64,000 nucleotides of DNA from G963677085 sp963677085 (GTDB taxonomy: Bacteria; Planctomycetota; Planctomycetia; Pirellulales; Thermoguttaceae). Positions 35,619-46,615 of this stretch are shown here, piece by piece. The stretch covers positions 4,712,001 to 4,776,000 of the forward strand of contig CAXXFH010000004.1 in NCBI GenBank assembly GCA_963677085.2. The letters run 5' to 3'. A program made the position numbers and the translations under genes. The first letter of the stretch is position 1, and the number at the start of each line of letters is the position of its first letter. The notes under the pieces were generated by a model. It searched no databases and had not been told where the DNA came from. It saw nothing but the letters and a program-made list of their open reading frames with translations.

Positions 35619-36839
35619 TCAGAAGGTCCGTTCCTTACGGTACTTTCCCGGCGCAAGCCCCACAAATTGACGAAATGTCTCGTTAAGATGTTGGACCGTG
35701 CGGAATCCACAACGAAGGGCAACCTGCTTCAGCGGAAGCGAGGTCTCCACGAGCAAACGTTTGGCCTGTTCCATGCGAACGCGGCGAATTTCATCGTGGA
35801 TCGTACGTCCAACGACTGCCTTAAAACGCCGATCCAATTGCGAACGTGAAAGTGCGACAGATCGGGCTACGTCGTGAACCATAAGTCCGTCGCAGGCACG
35901 AGCGTGGATTAAAGATAAGGCCGCTGCAATGTCTTCATCAGCCACAGCGATCATGTCGCTGGAACGTCGAACCACGATTCCCTCGGGCGGGAGCACCTGC
36001 TTTAGCTGTCGCGGTTTCCACCCCATCATCATCCGATCCAACAGCGTGGCAGCTCGAAACCCGATCAGTCGCGCCGCTTGTTCCACACTCGACAATGGAG
36101 GGTTGCTTAGTTGGCACAACATTTCATCGTTGTCAACTCCCACTACGGCAATTTCTTCGGGAACGCAGATACCGCTGGCCCGACATGCATCAAGCACAAA
36201 TCGAGCGGCCTTGTCGTCGGCCGCCATCAAACCGAGCGGCTTAGGCAACGACTCCAACCAACCTCGAAGTCGGTATTGCAGCGGCTCCCAATTGCGGTGG
36301 TCTTTGTACGGCCCTAAGTGCGTCCACAACGGGCAACCAGCCGCGCGAACGCGCCGCCCAAAAGCCTCCACCCTTGCCGCGGAGAACCCAGTAACATGAC
36401 CCTTGCGATACCCATAGAATGCGAACTGCCGGTACCCTCGCTCCAAGAAGTGGTCAGCCGCAAGTAAAGCCACGGAATGGTTGTCGCTGAAGAAGTATGG
36501 AATATTCGAAGCCGGATCATGCCAACCGAAACCGCTTCCGAAAGCGACCGTCGGAATTCCTGCATCCAGAACCTGGGATGCCACGCGCGGGTCGTCCAAA
36601 TCCGCGAGAATACCGTTGCCGTGCCATTTATTTAACTTGGGAAGACGCTGCTGCTGCAAGGCATTCTCGGCGATGTAGATATTCCAGGGTATCTCGCTTT
36701 GCTGAAGATAAGCCGCCACACCGGACATAACTTTTACGTCGTACGGAAGTTTCGCATCGTAAATGAGCGCGACGCGAGGATTTCTCTTGAAGCGTGGCAC
36801 TGTTGATAACCTTACTTCATTGATGTACTCGGGAAACAC
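35619..36839 (-). CDS. XylR-type transcription regulator (sugar-binding + AraC HTH)
   Basis: The 406-residue protein has a LacI/periplasmic-binding-like effector domain (PRVALIYDAKLPYDVKVMSGVAAYLQQ, about residues 20-290) and a C-terminal AraC-type double HTH (VMSLSRSQLDRRF-type first helix pair; LKQVALRCGFRTVQHLNETFRQFVGLAPGKYRK second). This is the architecture of XylR-like regulators abundant in planctomycetes, where they sit beside carbohydrate operons. The start MFPEYINEVRLS is the first ATG. It lies 514 bases upstream of, and codirectional with, the isomerase-cytochrome-GH2 cluster, and divergent from the large hydrolase at 37563. Its target is probably one of these; ligand unknown. Confidence 0.87.
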   Translation of the reverse strand: MFPEYINEVRLSTVPRFKRNPRVALIYDAKLPYDVKVMSGVAAYLQQSEIPWNIYIAENALQQQRLPKLNKWHGNGILADLDDPRVASQVLDAGIPTVAFGSGFGWHDPASNIPYFFSDNHSVALLAADHFLERGYRQFAFYGYRKGHVTGFSAARVEAFGRRVRAAGCPLWTHLGPYKDHRNWEPLQYRLRGWLESLPKPLGLMAADDKAARFVLDACRASGICVPEEIAVVGVDNDEMLCQLSNPPLSSVEQAARLIGFRAATLLDRMMMGWKPRQLKQVLPPEGIVVRRSSDMIAVADEDIAAALSLIHARACDGLMVHDVARSVALSRSQLDRRFKAVVGRTIHDEIRRVRMEQAKRLLVETSLPLKQVALRCGFRTVQHLNETFRQFVGLAPGKYRKERTF

Positions 36840-37026
36840 TGCAGGGCAAAGCGTGGGTTCGCCCTCCTAACGTTTCACCTCGAACGAAGCGACGAACTCT
36901 TCGCTAACGATCTTCACTGGAAAAGAATCGCCGCACTGCAAATGGCATGTTTGGTGTGGCCGCAGACAATCTGTAGCCATTCTATCACAAACAAAAGCGC
37001 CAGAGAAAACTGTTTATCTCGCCCTT

Positions 37027-37350
37027 ACCGCCGACTTCCGCAAGATACTCAAGTCGGAAGGTATCAAGCCGGTCCGCATTGGGCCGCGGCGGCCTAATCA
37101 AAACGCTATCGCCGAAAGGTGTGCCGGCACGATAAAACGAGAATGCCTCGATCGATTCCTGGTTCTCGGCGAGGATCATCTGCGTTACCTCATCGCCGAA
37201 TTCGTCGACTATTATCACACGAAACGGATGCACCGTGGCTTGGACTACTGCACGCCATGGCAGGTCGACACGGGCACGAAGACGGCAACCATCCCGCTGC
37301 TCTCAAGAGGCGATCTGTTCCGTCGCGAATCGCTGGAGGACGAGTTTTGG
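37027..37350 (+). pseudogene. Transposase C-terminal remnant B
   Basis: Close relative of the remnant at 27374-27733: TADFRKILKSEGIKPVRIGPRR.., AIAERCAGTIKRECLDRF, FVDYYHTKRMHRGLDYCTPWQV. Again only the C-terminal part, with no catalytic Asp residues. Similarity ends near 37350; the open frame continues into unrelated sequence until a stop at 37464. Same orientation as remnant A. Confidence 0.75.
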
Positions 37351-37562
37351 TGGTACTGTTACAATACTCACCATCAGGAATTTGGATCGTCATTAGGTCT
37401 ATTGCAAATAAGAAATGTCAGTTCAAAGAAAAAGAGCGGGACGCTTTGCGAAATTTGGAGGTAGCCGTGCCCATCGGCTACAATAGCACTTCTGTTCCTG
37501 CGCGTTGGCGATACCGCATCCATCCCCCACTACGTTCTGTCAATAGTAAAAGGTCACGGCAG

Positions 37563-40274
37563 ATGAAACGCTACTGGTTGCCCTTATTGTCCGTTACCGT
37601 TTTGTGCGCTCTGGCATGCCAGGCTTTGCCGGTGTTGGGAGAACAGCTCTCTTCAGCGACTTCGGACGAAAAGCTGTTTCCGTTTTCCCTTCCCGCCGAA
37701 GGTATTACCGAAGGAGTGACGGACCTATCGTTTCTCAACGCGAAACCAGCAGATGACCTGGTCAGCGTGCGAGACGGTCACTTCTATGCTGGCGGCAAAC
37801 GTATTCGGTTTTGGACGGTGGTCATTCTCAGTTCTTCCTGCTTTCCCCCGCACGACGAAGCGGAGTTGGTTGCGCGACGTCTGGCCAATCGGGGTTTCAA
37901 TCAGGTCCGACTCCACTTGTTCGACGGCCATTACGCACCCAATGGAATATTCGATCCGGCGCACCAGGGCGAGTTGCGCATCCTTCCGTCGCAACTCGAC
38001 AAGCTCGATTACTTCATTGCCCAATTGAAAAAATATGGCATTTACGTGGAGTTACCCGTTCACGGCTACCACTGGCGGAACATCTCCGGGGCCAAAGGCT
38101 TTCCCGGAGTCGAACGGGAGAAGTTTGCCCCGTTTGCCAGCGGAGTGCCGCTGTGGAACCAGAAATACATTGCAGCCGAACAGCAGCTGGCCCGGGAATT
38201 GTTCGGCCACGTCAATCCGTATACCGGTAAAGCCTACACCGAGGAACCCGCCGTCGCTCTCATGGAAATCATCAACGAGAACGGAATCCTCTGCGCCTGG
38301 CGGGGCAATCATCTCCGTAAGTCGTGGCCTGAGTCGATGATCGCGGACCTGCAATCGCACTGGAACCGGTTCCTGAGGTCGCGATATTCGACAACCGACC
38401 GGCTGCGCGAGGCTTGGGCCGTTGGCGAAGTCCGGCCGTCGCGTCAGCCCATGTTGAAGAACGCCGACTTCGCCGGCGATGCCGCTCCGTGGGGACTTCA
38501 GGTAGTGAAACCATCCACGGCAACGATCGAGTCCATATCTTCCGGCGGTCCGACGGGTCGGTCGTGTCTGCTACTCGACAGCAATCGCGCAACGTCCGGC
38601 CGCGCGTTTGTCCTCCTTTTCCAAACCGGCTTGCACATCGAAAAAGGCGTCTTCTACAAGCTTTCCTTTTTGGCCAAGGCCGACACGCCGAAAGGCACCA
38701 CCGTGCGGCTTGGCGCCAACGTGTCGATGAACCATGCCCCATGGACGACCGTGGGCTTGGCGACGGCCGCGGAGGTCGGCCCCGAGTGGCAGCCGGTCAC
38801 TTTCTTCTTCGAAGGAACCCACGACGAATCGGCCGCCAAGTTGATGTTTTCGCCGCCGACCGGCGCCAGCCGCGTTTGGCTGACCGGCGTCTCGCTCGAA
38901 AAGGCCGACATCCTCGGTCTGTCGCCAGACGAGTCGCTCGAAGCCGCCAACGTCGACATGCCCCTGACACCAAACGATTGCGTCCGGCGCACCCCACAGT
39001 TGACGGTCGACTTTGTCGACTTCCTCTACGAGTTAGACCACCGCTACTTCACCTGCATGGTCGATTTCCTCAAAAATGAATTGGGATGCCGCCATCCGAT
39101 CAAGGGCACGCAAGTCGACGAGTACAGCTCCTATTTCAGCCAATCCAAGTGCGACTTCATCGACGCGCACGGGTATTGGCAACATCCTCATTTCCCACGC
39201 AAGCCATGGGACAGAAACGACTGGACCATTGGCAACTCGCCCATGGTCAACGCCCGTGGTCAACAGGTGGTTTCCCTCGCTGGACGTCGTGTTTGGGGCA
39301 AACCGTACAACATCAGCGAATACAGTCATCCGGCGCCGAACACCTATTGTGCCGAGCAGATTCCAACCATCGCGTCGTTCGGAGCCCTGCAAGACTGGGA
39401 CGGTATCGCGTTCCATTCGTGGCAGGAATGGTACTTCGATTGGCATCATCGCGAGGTTCGCAAGTACTCACTCGATCGGATCAGTAGCTACTTCAACATG
39501 GCGGACCACCCGGTCAAGTTGGTGACCGTTCCCTTTGGCACGCTCGCTTTCCGACGGGGCGACGTCGCGCCGGCACGCGAGAAGCTTGCCATCGGAGTCA
39601 CGCTAGACGATGAAAAACGTTGGTTCGTCGATCTTCCGAAACGAATGCAGTGGTGGTTGTCGCCACGCATGGCGGAACTAAAGGGCGCAACATGGCTCGA
39701 CGCGTTCACGCACCAAATCGGTTTGGAATTAAGCTCGACTCGCGTGACCAAGTTTGTCGATCCCGAGTCGACTCGGGCCGTCTCCGACACCGGCCAACTC
39801 GTTTACGATCTGACCAATCCAACTGCCGGCGCAATCACAGTCAACGCGCCGCGAGCGAAGGCGGTGATCGGTTTTGGTGCCGGCAAGACCTTTGAGCTTG
39901 GCGACGTGATCATCCAACCCGGCCCGACCATACAAAACGGCTTCTCGGTCATCACGGCTTCAGCCGTTCACGGTGACGACTTCCACTCGCCTGGCGCGCG
40001 AATCCTGGTGACTGCCACCGGCTACGTTGAGAACCAGGGCATGGTGTGGAACTCCGAACGAACCTCGGTTGGCGACCAGTGGGGTACTGGTCCTGTTCTC
40101 TGCGAAGGAATTCCCTTCCAGTTGACCGTGAAAACCTCCCGCGCCACCGCCTGGGCACTCGACGGACGCGGCCGCCGCGTCGCTCTTGTTCCGGGCCAAA
40201 CTGATTCAGACAGTACACGATTTGCATTCGGCCCGCGCTACAAAACGCTATGGTACGAAGTCGCAACCGAGTGA
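37563..40274 (+). CDS. Large secreted glycoside-hydrolase-like protein with CBM4/9-like module (903 aa)
   Basis: ATG 37563 gives the signal peptide MKRYWLPLLSVTVLCALACQALPVLG; the frame is open earlier but only through transposase remnant DNA. A TIM-barrel start is visible (LVARRLANRGFNQVRLHLFDGHYAPNG.., KYGIYVELPVHGYHW), with a probable acid/base Glu in ALMEIINENGI and a candidate nucleophile in YNISEYSHPAPN. A beta-sandwich insertion (about residues 300-450: LLDSNRATSGRAFVLLF.., GVFYKLSFLAKADTPKG) looks like a CBM4/9-type module. It resembles clan GH-A enzymes; the exact family and substrate are unclear. It is divergent from the XylR gene, with remnant B between. Confidence 0.75.
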   Translation: MKRYWLPLLSVTVLCALACQALPVLGEQLSSATSDEKLFPFSLPAEGITEGVTDLSFLNAKPADDLVSVRDGHFYAGGKRIRFWTVVILSSSCFPPHDEAELVARRLANRGFNQVRLHLFDGHYAPNGIFDPAHQGELRILPSQLDKLDYFIAQLKKYGIYVELPVHGYHWRNISGAKGFPGVEREKFAPFASGVPLWNQKYIAAEQQLARELFGHVNPYTGKAYTEEPAVALMEIINENGILCAWRGNHLRKSWPESMIADLQSHWNRFLRSRYSTTDRLREAWAVGEVRPSRQPMLKNADFAGDAAPWGLQVVKPSTATIESISSGGPTGRSCLLLDSNRATSGRAFVLLFQTGLHIEKGVFYKLSFLAKADTPKGTTVRLGANVSMNHAPWTTVGLATAAEVGPEWQPVTFFFEGTHDESAAKLMFSPPTGASRVWLTGVSLEKADILGLSPDESLEAANVDMPLTPNDCVRRTPQLTVDFVDFLYELDHRYFTCMVDFLKNELGCRHPIKGTQVDEYSSYFSQSKCDFIDAHGYWQHPHFPRKPWDRNDWTIGNSPMVNARGQQVVSLAGRRVWGKPYNISEYSHPAPNTYCAEQIPTIASFGALQDWDGIAFHSWQEWYFDWHHREVRKYSLDRISSYFNMADHPVKLVTVPFGTLAFRRGDVAPAREKLAIGVTLDDEKRWFVDLPKRMQWWLSPRMAELKGATWLDAFTHQIGLELSSTRVTKFVDPESTRAVSDTGQLVYDLTNPTAGAITVNAPRAKAVIGFGAGKTFELGDVIIQPGPTIQNGFSVITASAVHGDDFHSPGARILVTATGYVENQGMVWNSERTSVGDQWGTGPVLCEGIPFQLTVKTSRATAWALDGRGRRVALVPGQTDSDSTRFAFGPRYKTLWYEVATE

Positions 40275-40291
40275 TCTGACACAGCCCCTCT

Positions 40292-40314
40292 CCTCTTCCG
40301 CGACGCGGAAGAGG
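40292..40314 (+). terminator. Perfect 10-bp inverted repeat after the hydrolase gene
   Basis: CCTCTTCCGC-GAC-GCGGAAGAGG starts 18 bases after the stop at 40274. No T-run follows, so it may be a mRNA-end stabilising hairpin or a weak terminator. Confidence 0.5.
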
Positions 40315-40570
40315 GTAGCGGCGCAGTCTGACGCGCCCCGCGCCGGCAAGTGCAAGTATCGTAGCCATACAGAGCAAAAAGAGACGTTGGCGTTAGACCG
40401 CGGCTCCCAGCTTTGCCGCTTCAAGTAGTCCAGCAACTTTCGGCGGCTCTCTTGGGTTATACCGAAACCCCGCATCACCACGGCAAGACACCACACAGGA
40501 CTTCACGATTGCCAACCAGGGGCAGCAGAAGCCAAATGCATCCGTCGCACCAATCACCGCGCAAGCCTGC

Positions 40571-40576
40571 TATAAT
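40571..40576 (+). promoter_or_regulatory. -10-like box before transposase gene
   Basis: TATAAT lies 20 bases before the transposase start, but I see no good -35 box at 16-18 bases spacing. The rest of the gap 40315-40596 shows nothing else. Confidence 0.25.
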
Positions 40577-40596
40577 AGCGAGCTTTCGGGCCACCG

Positions 40597-41940
40597 GTGA
40601 GCGACACCATGGGCGACGAACTCTGCGAACACGATCTGGAAGATTTACCGCTGCCGAAGGGCTGGGGCCAACACGTCCGCCACACGGTGTTGAACGTCAT
40701 CGGCATCGTGCGGATCGCGATGCTTGCCGGTCGCGAGTTGCTCGTCGAGGAAGGCCACGTCCTTCAGGCGAGAATCCATCGGCTGGAAACGGAAGTTGCC
40801 GTGCTGCGTGAGCAGCTGCGGATCAACGGCGCGCGGATGCGACGCATTGATCCGCATCGTCGCCCGCAGTTTTCGCCGGTCGAACGGATGGCCATTCTCG
40901 AACTCCGCACGATGTGCGGCTGGAGCAAGGCCGAGACGGCTCGGCGGTTTTTTGTCTCGGATGCTACGATCCGGGCATGGCTTCGGCGCGCCGACGACGA
41001 TTCGTTGCTTCGGACGAATGTGCCGGTGAATCGGTTTCCCGACTTGGTTCACTACGCGGTCCAGCGGATCAAACTGTTTTGTCCGACGCTGGGCAAAGTA
41101 AAAATCGCCCAAACGTTGGCTCGGGCCGGCATTCATCTCGGCCCCTCGACTGTGTGGCGGATTCTCAACGAGAAACCTAGGGTGAAACCAGGTCCGCCGG
41201 AAGGTGAATCGGACAAGCGGCGTCGCATCGTGGCCAAATACGCGGGCCACACGTGGCATGCCGACTTGACGGCCGTGCCGATCAGCGGCGGTTTTTGGAC
41301 CTGTTGGGTTCCGCATGCCATCTGGCAACGATGGCCCGTTTGCTGGTGGCTGCTGAACTGCGTGGACCACTATTCCCGCCGTTCGATGGGCTTCGCGGTC
41401 TTCAAGTCAAAACCCTCGTCGGAAGAAGTGACCGCGGCCTTCGACCGCATCCTTCGCAAAGAAGGAACCAAACCAAAACACTTGATCGTCGACCAGGGCT
41501 CTCAATTCAAGTGCGAACACTTCGAGCATTGGTGCAAGACGGCAAACATCCTGCCGCGGTTCGGGGCCGTCGGCCGGCACGGCAGCGTCGCCGTCGTCGA
41601 ACGTTTTCATCGGACCGCAAAAGGATTTCTTGCGATGATCACGGTGCCGGAGGACCAGACGCAGTTCGAGCGGGAGGTCGAACTGATTACCGATTGGTAC
41701 AATGAACACCGGCCCCACGACACGCTCAACGGCCGCACGCCCAACGAGGTCTTCTTCTCACGTCCGGCGGCCAACGAGCAACCGCGTATCGAGCCACGCC
41801 CAGGCTGGCCGCGCAGCTCGCCTTGTGCAGCGCCACGCGTCGACATCGAAGGCGAACCAGGCGATCCGTTCGTCCTCACGATCGATCACCTTGCCGGCCG
41901 GCGCCATCTGCCCATTCTTCGCGTTTGCCGAGCAGCGTAA
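40597..41940 (+). CDS. DDE integrase-core transposase, apparently intact
   Basis: The 447-residue protein (GTG 40597; ATG 40609 is equally possible) has an N-terminal helical part with a Leu/Arg coiled stretch (HVLQARIHRLETEVAVLREQLR). A helix-turn-helix follows (GWSKAETARRFFVSDATIRAWLRR), then an rve core. The DDE triad is visible as HTWHADLTAVP, HLIVDQGSQFKC and VAVVERFHRTAKG. Unlike the other transposase genes here it has no stop or truncation. It looks like an IS481/IS3-superfamily-type stand-alone transposase. I could not find convincing terminal inverted repeats, so no element ends are given. Confidence 0.82.
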   Translation: MSDTMGDELCEHDLEDLPLPKGWGQHVRHTVLNVIGIVRIAMLAGRELLVEEGHVLQARIHRLETEVAVLREQLRINGARMRRIDPHRRPQFSPVERMAILELRTMCGWSKAETARRFFVSDATIRAWLRRADDDSLLRTNVPVNRFPDLVHYAVQRIKLFCPTLGKVKIAQTLARAGIHLGPSTVWRILNEKPRVKPGPPEGESDKRRRIVAKYAGHTWHADLTAVPISGGFWTCWVPHAIWQRWPVCWWLLNCVDHYSRRSMGFAVFKSKPSSEEVTAAFDRILRKEGTKPKHLIVDQGSQFKCEHFEHWCKTANILPRFGAVGRHGSVAVVERFHRTAKGFLAMITVPEDQTQFEREVELITDWYNEHRPHDTLNGRTPNEVFFSRPAANEQPRIEPRPGWPRSSPCAAPRVDIEGEPGDPFVLTIDHLAGRRHLPILRVCRAA

Positions 41941-42471
41941 GTGCTACCTCTCGTCGGGAACGTGCGCTACCGGTCTGCGCGAAGGCCATTCCTCGCGTCT
42001 TTTTCGTTCAAGTTTCCAAAGATCGAACTCTTTCTCACAGCGTGTCATGCCCGTCCGACGACCTTCTGGCCCGCGATTTCGGTGCAAATGCGTTCACGGC
42101 GAAAGTCGGTGGTCCGTTTCACCACGGCGAAACGATGCCACTTGCCGTTATCGAATACCTAAGCACCGAGAAGTACCAAGTCGCTTCTCGCCGTGGTTCC
42201 GGTTGCGCAAGACCGTGGTTATTCGTAATCCGGTTGCTCGATGTAGCTTTTCCAACCATCAGGAAACCCAGAGGCAAGACGCCTTCCACCCTCTCACTTG
42301 CGAAACCCCCGCTTCAGGGGCTAATTCCGCCCCGCTTGTGCTTGTGGAGCCGGCGCTAGCACGATAAGCTGTTTACAACAAACGTCTTAAGTGTGTCCGG
42401 TTGGCAGGAAGGCGGGATTGGGGCCATTTTGTGGCCGATTGAGTGAGAATTGGAGAACGGAATCAACGAAC
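41941..42471. other. Gene-free stretch between transposase and hsdM
   Basis: 531 bases. The open frames here do not resemble known proteins. No RNA gene or promoter was recognised. Confidence 0.4.
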
Positions 42472-44084
<1,613 letters not shown>

Positions 44085-44088
<4 letters not shown>

Positions 44089-45143
44089 GCGAAAACCTGC
44101 CTGCCCCCTCCGAAGGAAACTTCCTGTTTTATCAGGCTGAGGACGGCAAGACGCGGGTCAGCGTCCTGGTCGTCGACAACACCGTCTGGTTGAGCCAGCG
44201 GCTGATGGCCGAACTCTACGACACGACGGTGGCCAACATCAACATCCACCTTCGTAACATCTTTGAAGAAGGCGAGTTAGGGCAGGATTCAGTTATTAAG
44301 GAATACTTAATAACTGCCCAAGACGGCAAGAATTACCGCACCAAATGCTACAGTCTCGACGCCATCCTCGCCGTCGGCTACCGGGTCCGCAGTCCCCGCG
44401 GCACCCAGTTCCGTCGTTGGGCGACCGAAACCCTGCGAGAGTTCCTCATTAAGGGCTTCGTGCTCGACGACGAGCGGCTGAAGTCGGCCGAGACGACGTT
44501 CGGGCAAGACTACTTCGACGAGTTGCTCCAGCGGATCCGCGATATTCGCGCGTCCGAGCGGCGGTTCTACCAGAAGATCACCGACATCTACGCCACCAGC
44601 GTCGATTACGACGCCAACGCCCCGATCGCCCGCGAGTTTTTCGCCGTGGTTCAGAACAAGCTGGAATGGGCCATCACGGGCATGACGGCGGCCGAGATCA
44701 TCGAAGCCCGCGCCGACGCCGGCCAGCCGAACATGGGCCTCACCACCTGGAAGAATGCGCCCCAGGGCAAGATTCGCAAGGCCGACGTGACGGTCGCCAA
44801 AAACTACCTCTCGGAGCAGGAGATTTCGGACCTGAACCGCATCGTGACGATGTACCTCGACTACGCCGAAGACCAAGCCCGGCGCCACCAGACGATGACC
44901 ATGAGTGGGTGGGCCGCCAAGCTCGATGCCTTTCTCGAATTCAACGACCGCGGCGTTCTCACGCACGCGGGCAAGATCCAGAAGAAGGTGGCCGACGCCC
45001 TGGCGCTCGAACATTTCGAGCGATTCGACGCCGAACGTCGCCGCCTCGAAGCCGAACACCCGACCAGCGACTTCGACCACTTTGTCGAGGAGACGAAGAA
45101 ACGACAGCGGCAACTCCCGCCGAAGGAGGACGGCGATGCGTAA
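44085..45143 (+). CDS. rhuM: RhuM family virulence-type protein
   Basis: The 352-residue protein matches the RhuM family commonly embedded in type I R-M operons, in place of or near hsdS. The N-terminus has a winged-HTH-like region (VWLSQRLMAELYDTTVANINIHLRNIFEEGEL), a K..YNLD-type stretch (YRTKCYSLDAILAVGYRVRSPRGTQFRRWATETLREFLIKGFVLD), then a helical body with SERRFYQKITDIYATS and an SEQEISDLNRIVTMYLDYAEDQA segment. Role in R-M operons is not established; DNA binding or anti-phage accessory function is likely. Translation is coupled to hsdM by a 4-base overlap and to the next gene by an 8-base overlap. Confidence 0.85.
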
Positions 45144-46380
45144 CCCGGCCGCGACCAATCGAATGGCGGTCGTGCTGTTGCCGACCGAAGCCTACCTCGC
45201 CTGGACGATGACCTGTCCCGGCGCGAGCCCGAACACGACGCTGGAGCGTCTGCGCGACGAGGCAAGCGTTTACCTGTTGCCGCAAACCGACGGCGACCTG
45301 GAGAAGCACGTCCGCCGCCATTTCAAGCCGATGTTGCTCGAAGAACTGTTTGCCTGGTGCACCGACGAGAGCTATTGGCCGCCTGACCTGTCGTATCGGA
45401 CGTTCAAGAAGTTCTTCGACGTGCAGTTGGCCTCGCTCGTGTTCGATTTGGGAATCTGTTGCGATATGATGCACGGATTCGACTGGTCGCTTTGGATGAC
45501 GGGTACGCCGGCCCAGCGTCTCGGTCTGCTGCCACCTGCACAGGAGCATATTCTTCAACAGGAAGACGGCAAGCCGCGATTCACCAAGGCGGTTACCGAC
45601 TTGTCGCGGGCGTTTGCCCTTTGTGCGGCGCATGATGAGGCCATCCGTATCCGCGACGATCTCTCCTTCTTCCAGGCCGTGAAATCGGCTTTGACGAAAA
45701 GCGGCGGGCCGCGCCGAAGTCAGGAAGACCTTGACCATGCCGTGCGGCAGCTAATCTCCAAGGCGGTCACCGCCTCGGACGAAGTGATCGACGTCTTCAC
45801 GGCGGCCGGGCTAGACAAGCCGGACATCTCCATCCTCTCGGATGAGTTCCTGGCAGAAGTGCGAGGACTGAAGCACAAAAACGTGGCTGCGGAGCTACTG
45901 GAAAAGCTGCTCAAGGACGAAATTCGCTGTCGCGCCCAACGAAACGTCGTCCAATCGAGGGCGTTTTCCGAGAGGCTCAAGGCAACGATGAACGCCTACC
46001 ACAACCGCGCCATCGCCACCCATGAGATTATCGAGGAGTTGATCCAACTTGCCAAGGAAATGCGAGAGGCGGCCAAGCGGGGCGAAGACCTGGGCCTGGA
46101 AGACGATGAACTCGCCTTTTACGACGCCCTTGCCCAGAACGAGAGCGCCATTCAGGCGATGGGAATCGACGAACTGAAAGTGATCGCCGCCGAACTGGTG
46201 ACGAAAGTACGGCAGAGCGTTTCCATCGACTGGACGGTGCGGGAAAGTGCCCGAGCCAAGATCCGCGTGATGGTGCGACGCATCCTCCGCAAACACGGCT
46301 ACCCACCCGATTTGCAGGCGGAGGCAACGAAACTGGTGCTGGAGCAGGCGGAAACGCTCTGTGCGGATTGGGCGGGGTGA
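45136..46380 (+). CDS. Small planctomycete protein fused in frame to HsdR C-terminus (414 aa)
   Basis: Residues 1 to about 105 (MRNPAATNRMAVVLLPTEAYLAWTM.. to FDVQLASLVFDLG) look like a complete small conserved planctomycete protein. From about residue 106 (CDMMHGFDWSLWMTGTPAQRLGLLPPAQEHIL) to the end the sequence reads as the C-terminal domain of type I restriction endonuclease HsdR, the helical DUF3387-type region. The nuclease and helicase domains of HsdR, normally about 700 residues, are absent. An in-frame deletion of the usual hsdS-hsdR stretch is the simplest explanation. The open frame is intact, so a product may be made, but restriction is surely lost. Confidence 0.7.
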   Translation: MRNPAATNRMAVVLLPTEAYLAWTMTCPGASPNTTLERLRDEASVYLLPQTDGDLEKHVRRHFKPMLLEELFAWCTDESYWPPDLSYRTFKKFFDVQLASLVFDLGICCDMMHGFDWSLWMTGTPAQRLGLLPPAQEHILQQEDGKPRFTKAVTDLSRAFALCAAHDEAIRIRDDLSFFQAVKSALTKSGGPRRSQEDLDHAVRQLISKAVTASDEVIDVFTAAGLDKPDISILSDEFLAEVRGLKHKNVAAELLEKLLKDEIRCRAQRNVVQSRAFSERLKATMNAYHNRAIATHEIIEELIQLAKEMREAAKRGEDLGLEDDELAFYDALAQNESAIQAMGIDELKVIAAELVTKVRQSVSIDWTVRESARAKIRVMVRRILRKHGYPPDLQAEATKLVLEQAETLCADWAG

Positions 46381-46615
46381 AGCCTTATCCGTTGTGATTT
46401 GCGGAGATTATTCATCACCTTCGCGACGCTCACGAGAACAAGGCCCAAAGTCCCGCTGGAGATCCACCATACTCCTTGGTTCGTCACCTGCCGCAAGGCG
46501 AGCTCGGGTCTGTTTGGCATCCTCGATGGTCGTTATTCCGAAAAGCGGTTTGAACTCATGACTGAACAGATGTTTGAGTCGCGTGGTCATGGCACCTGGC
46601 ACGGAAGGTTGCCTT

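Noticed and set aside
44307..45158. A 283-codon minus-strand frame opposite the RhuM gene
   Set aside because: RhuM is well supported by motifs and coupling to hsdM; the antisense frame has no domain.
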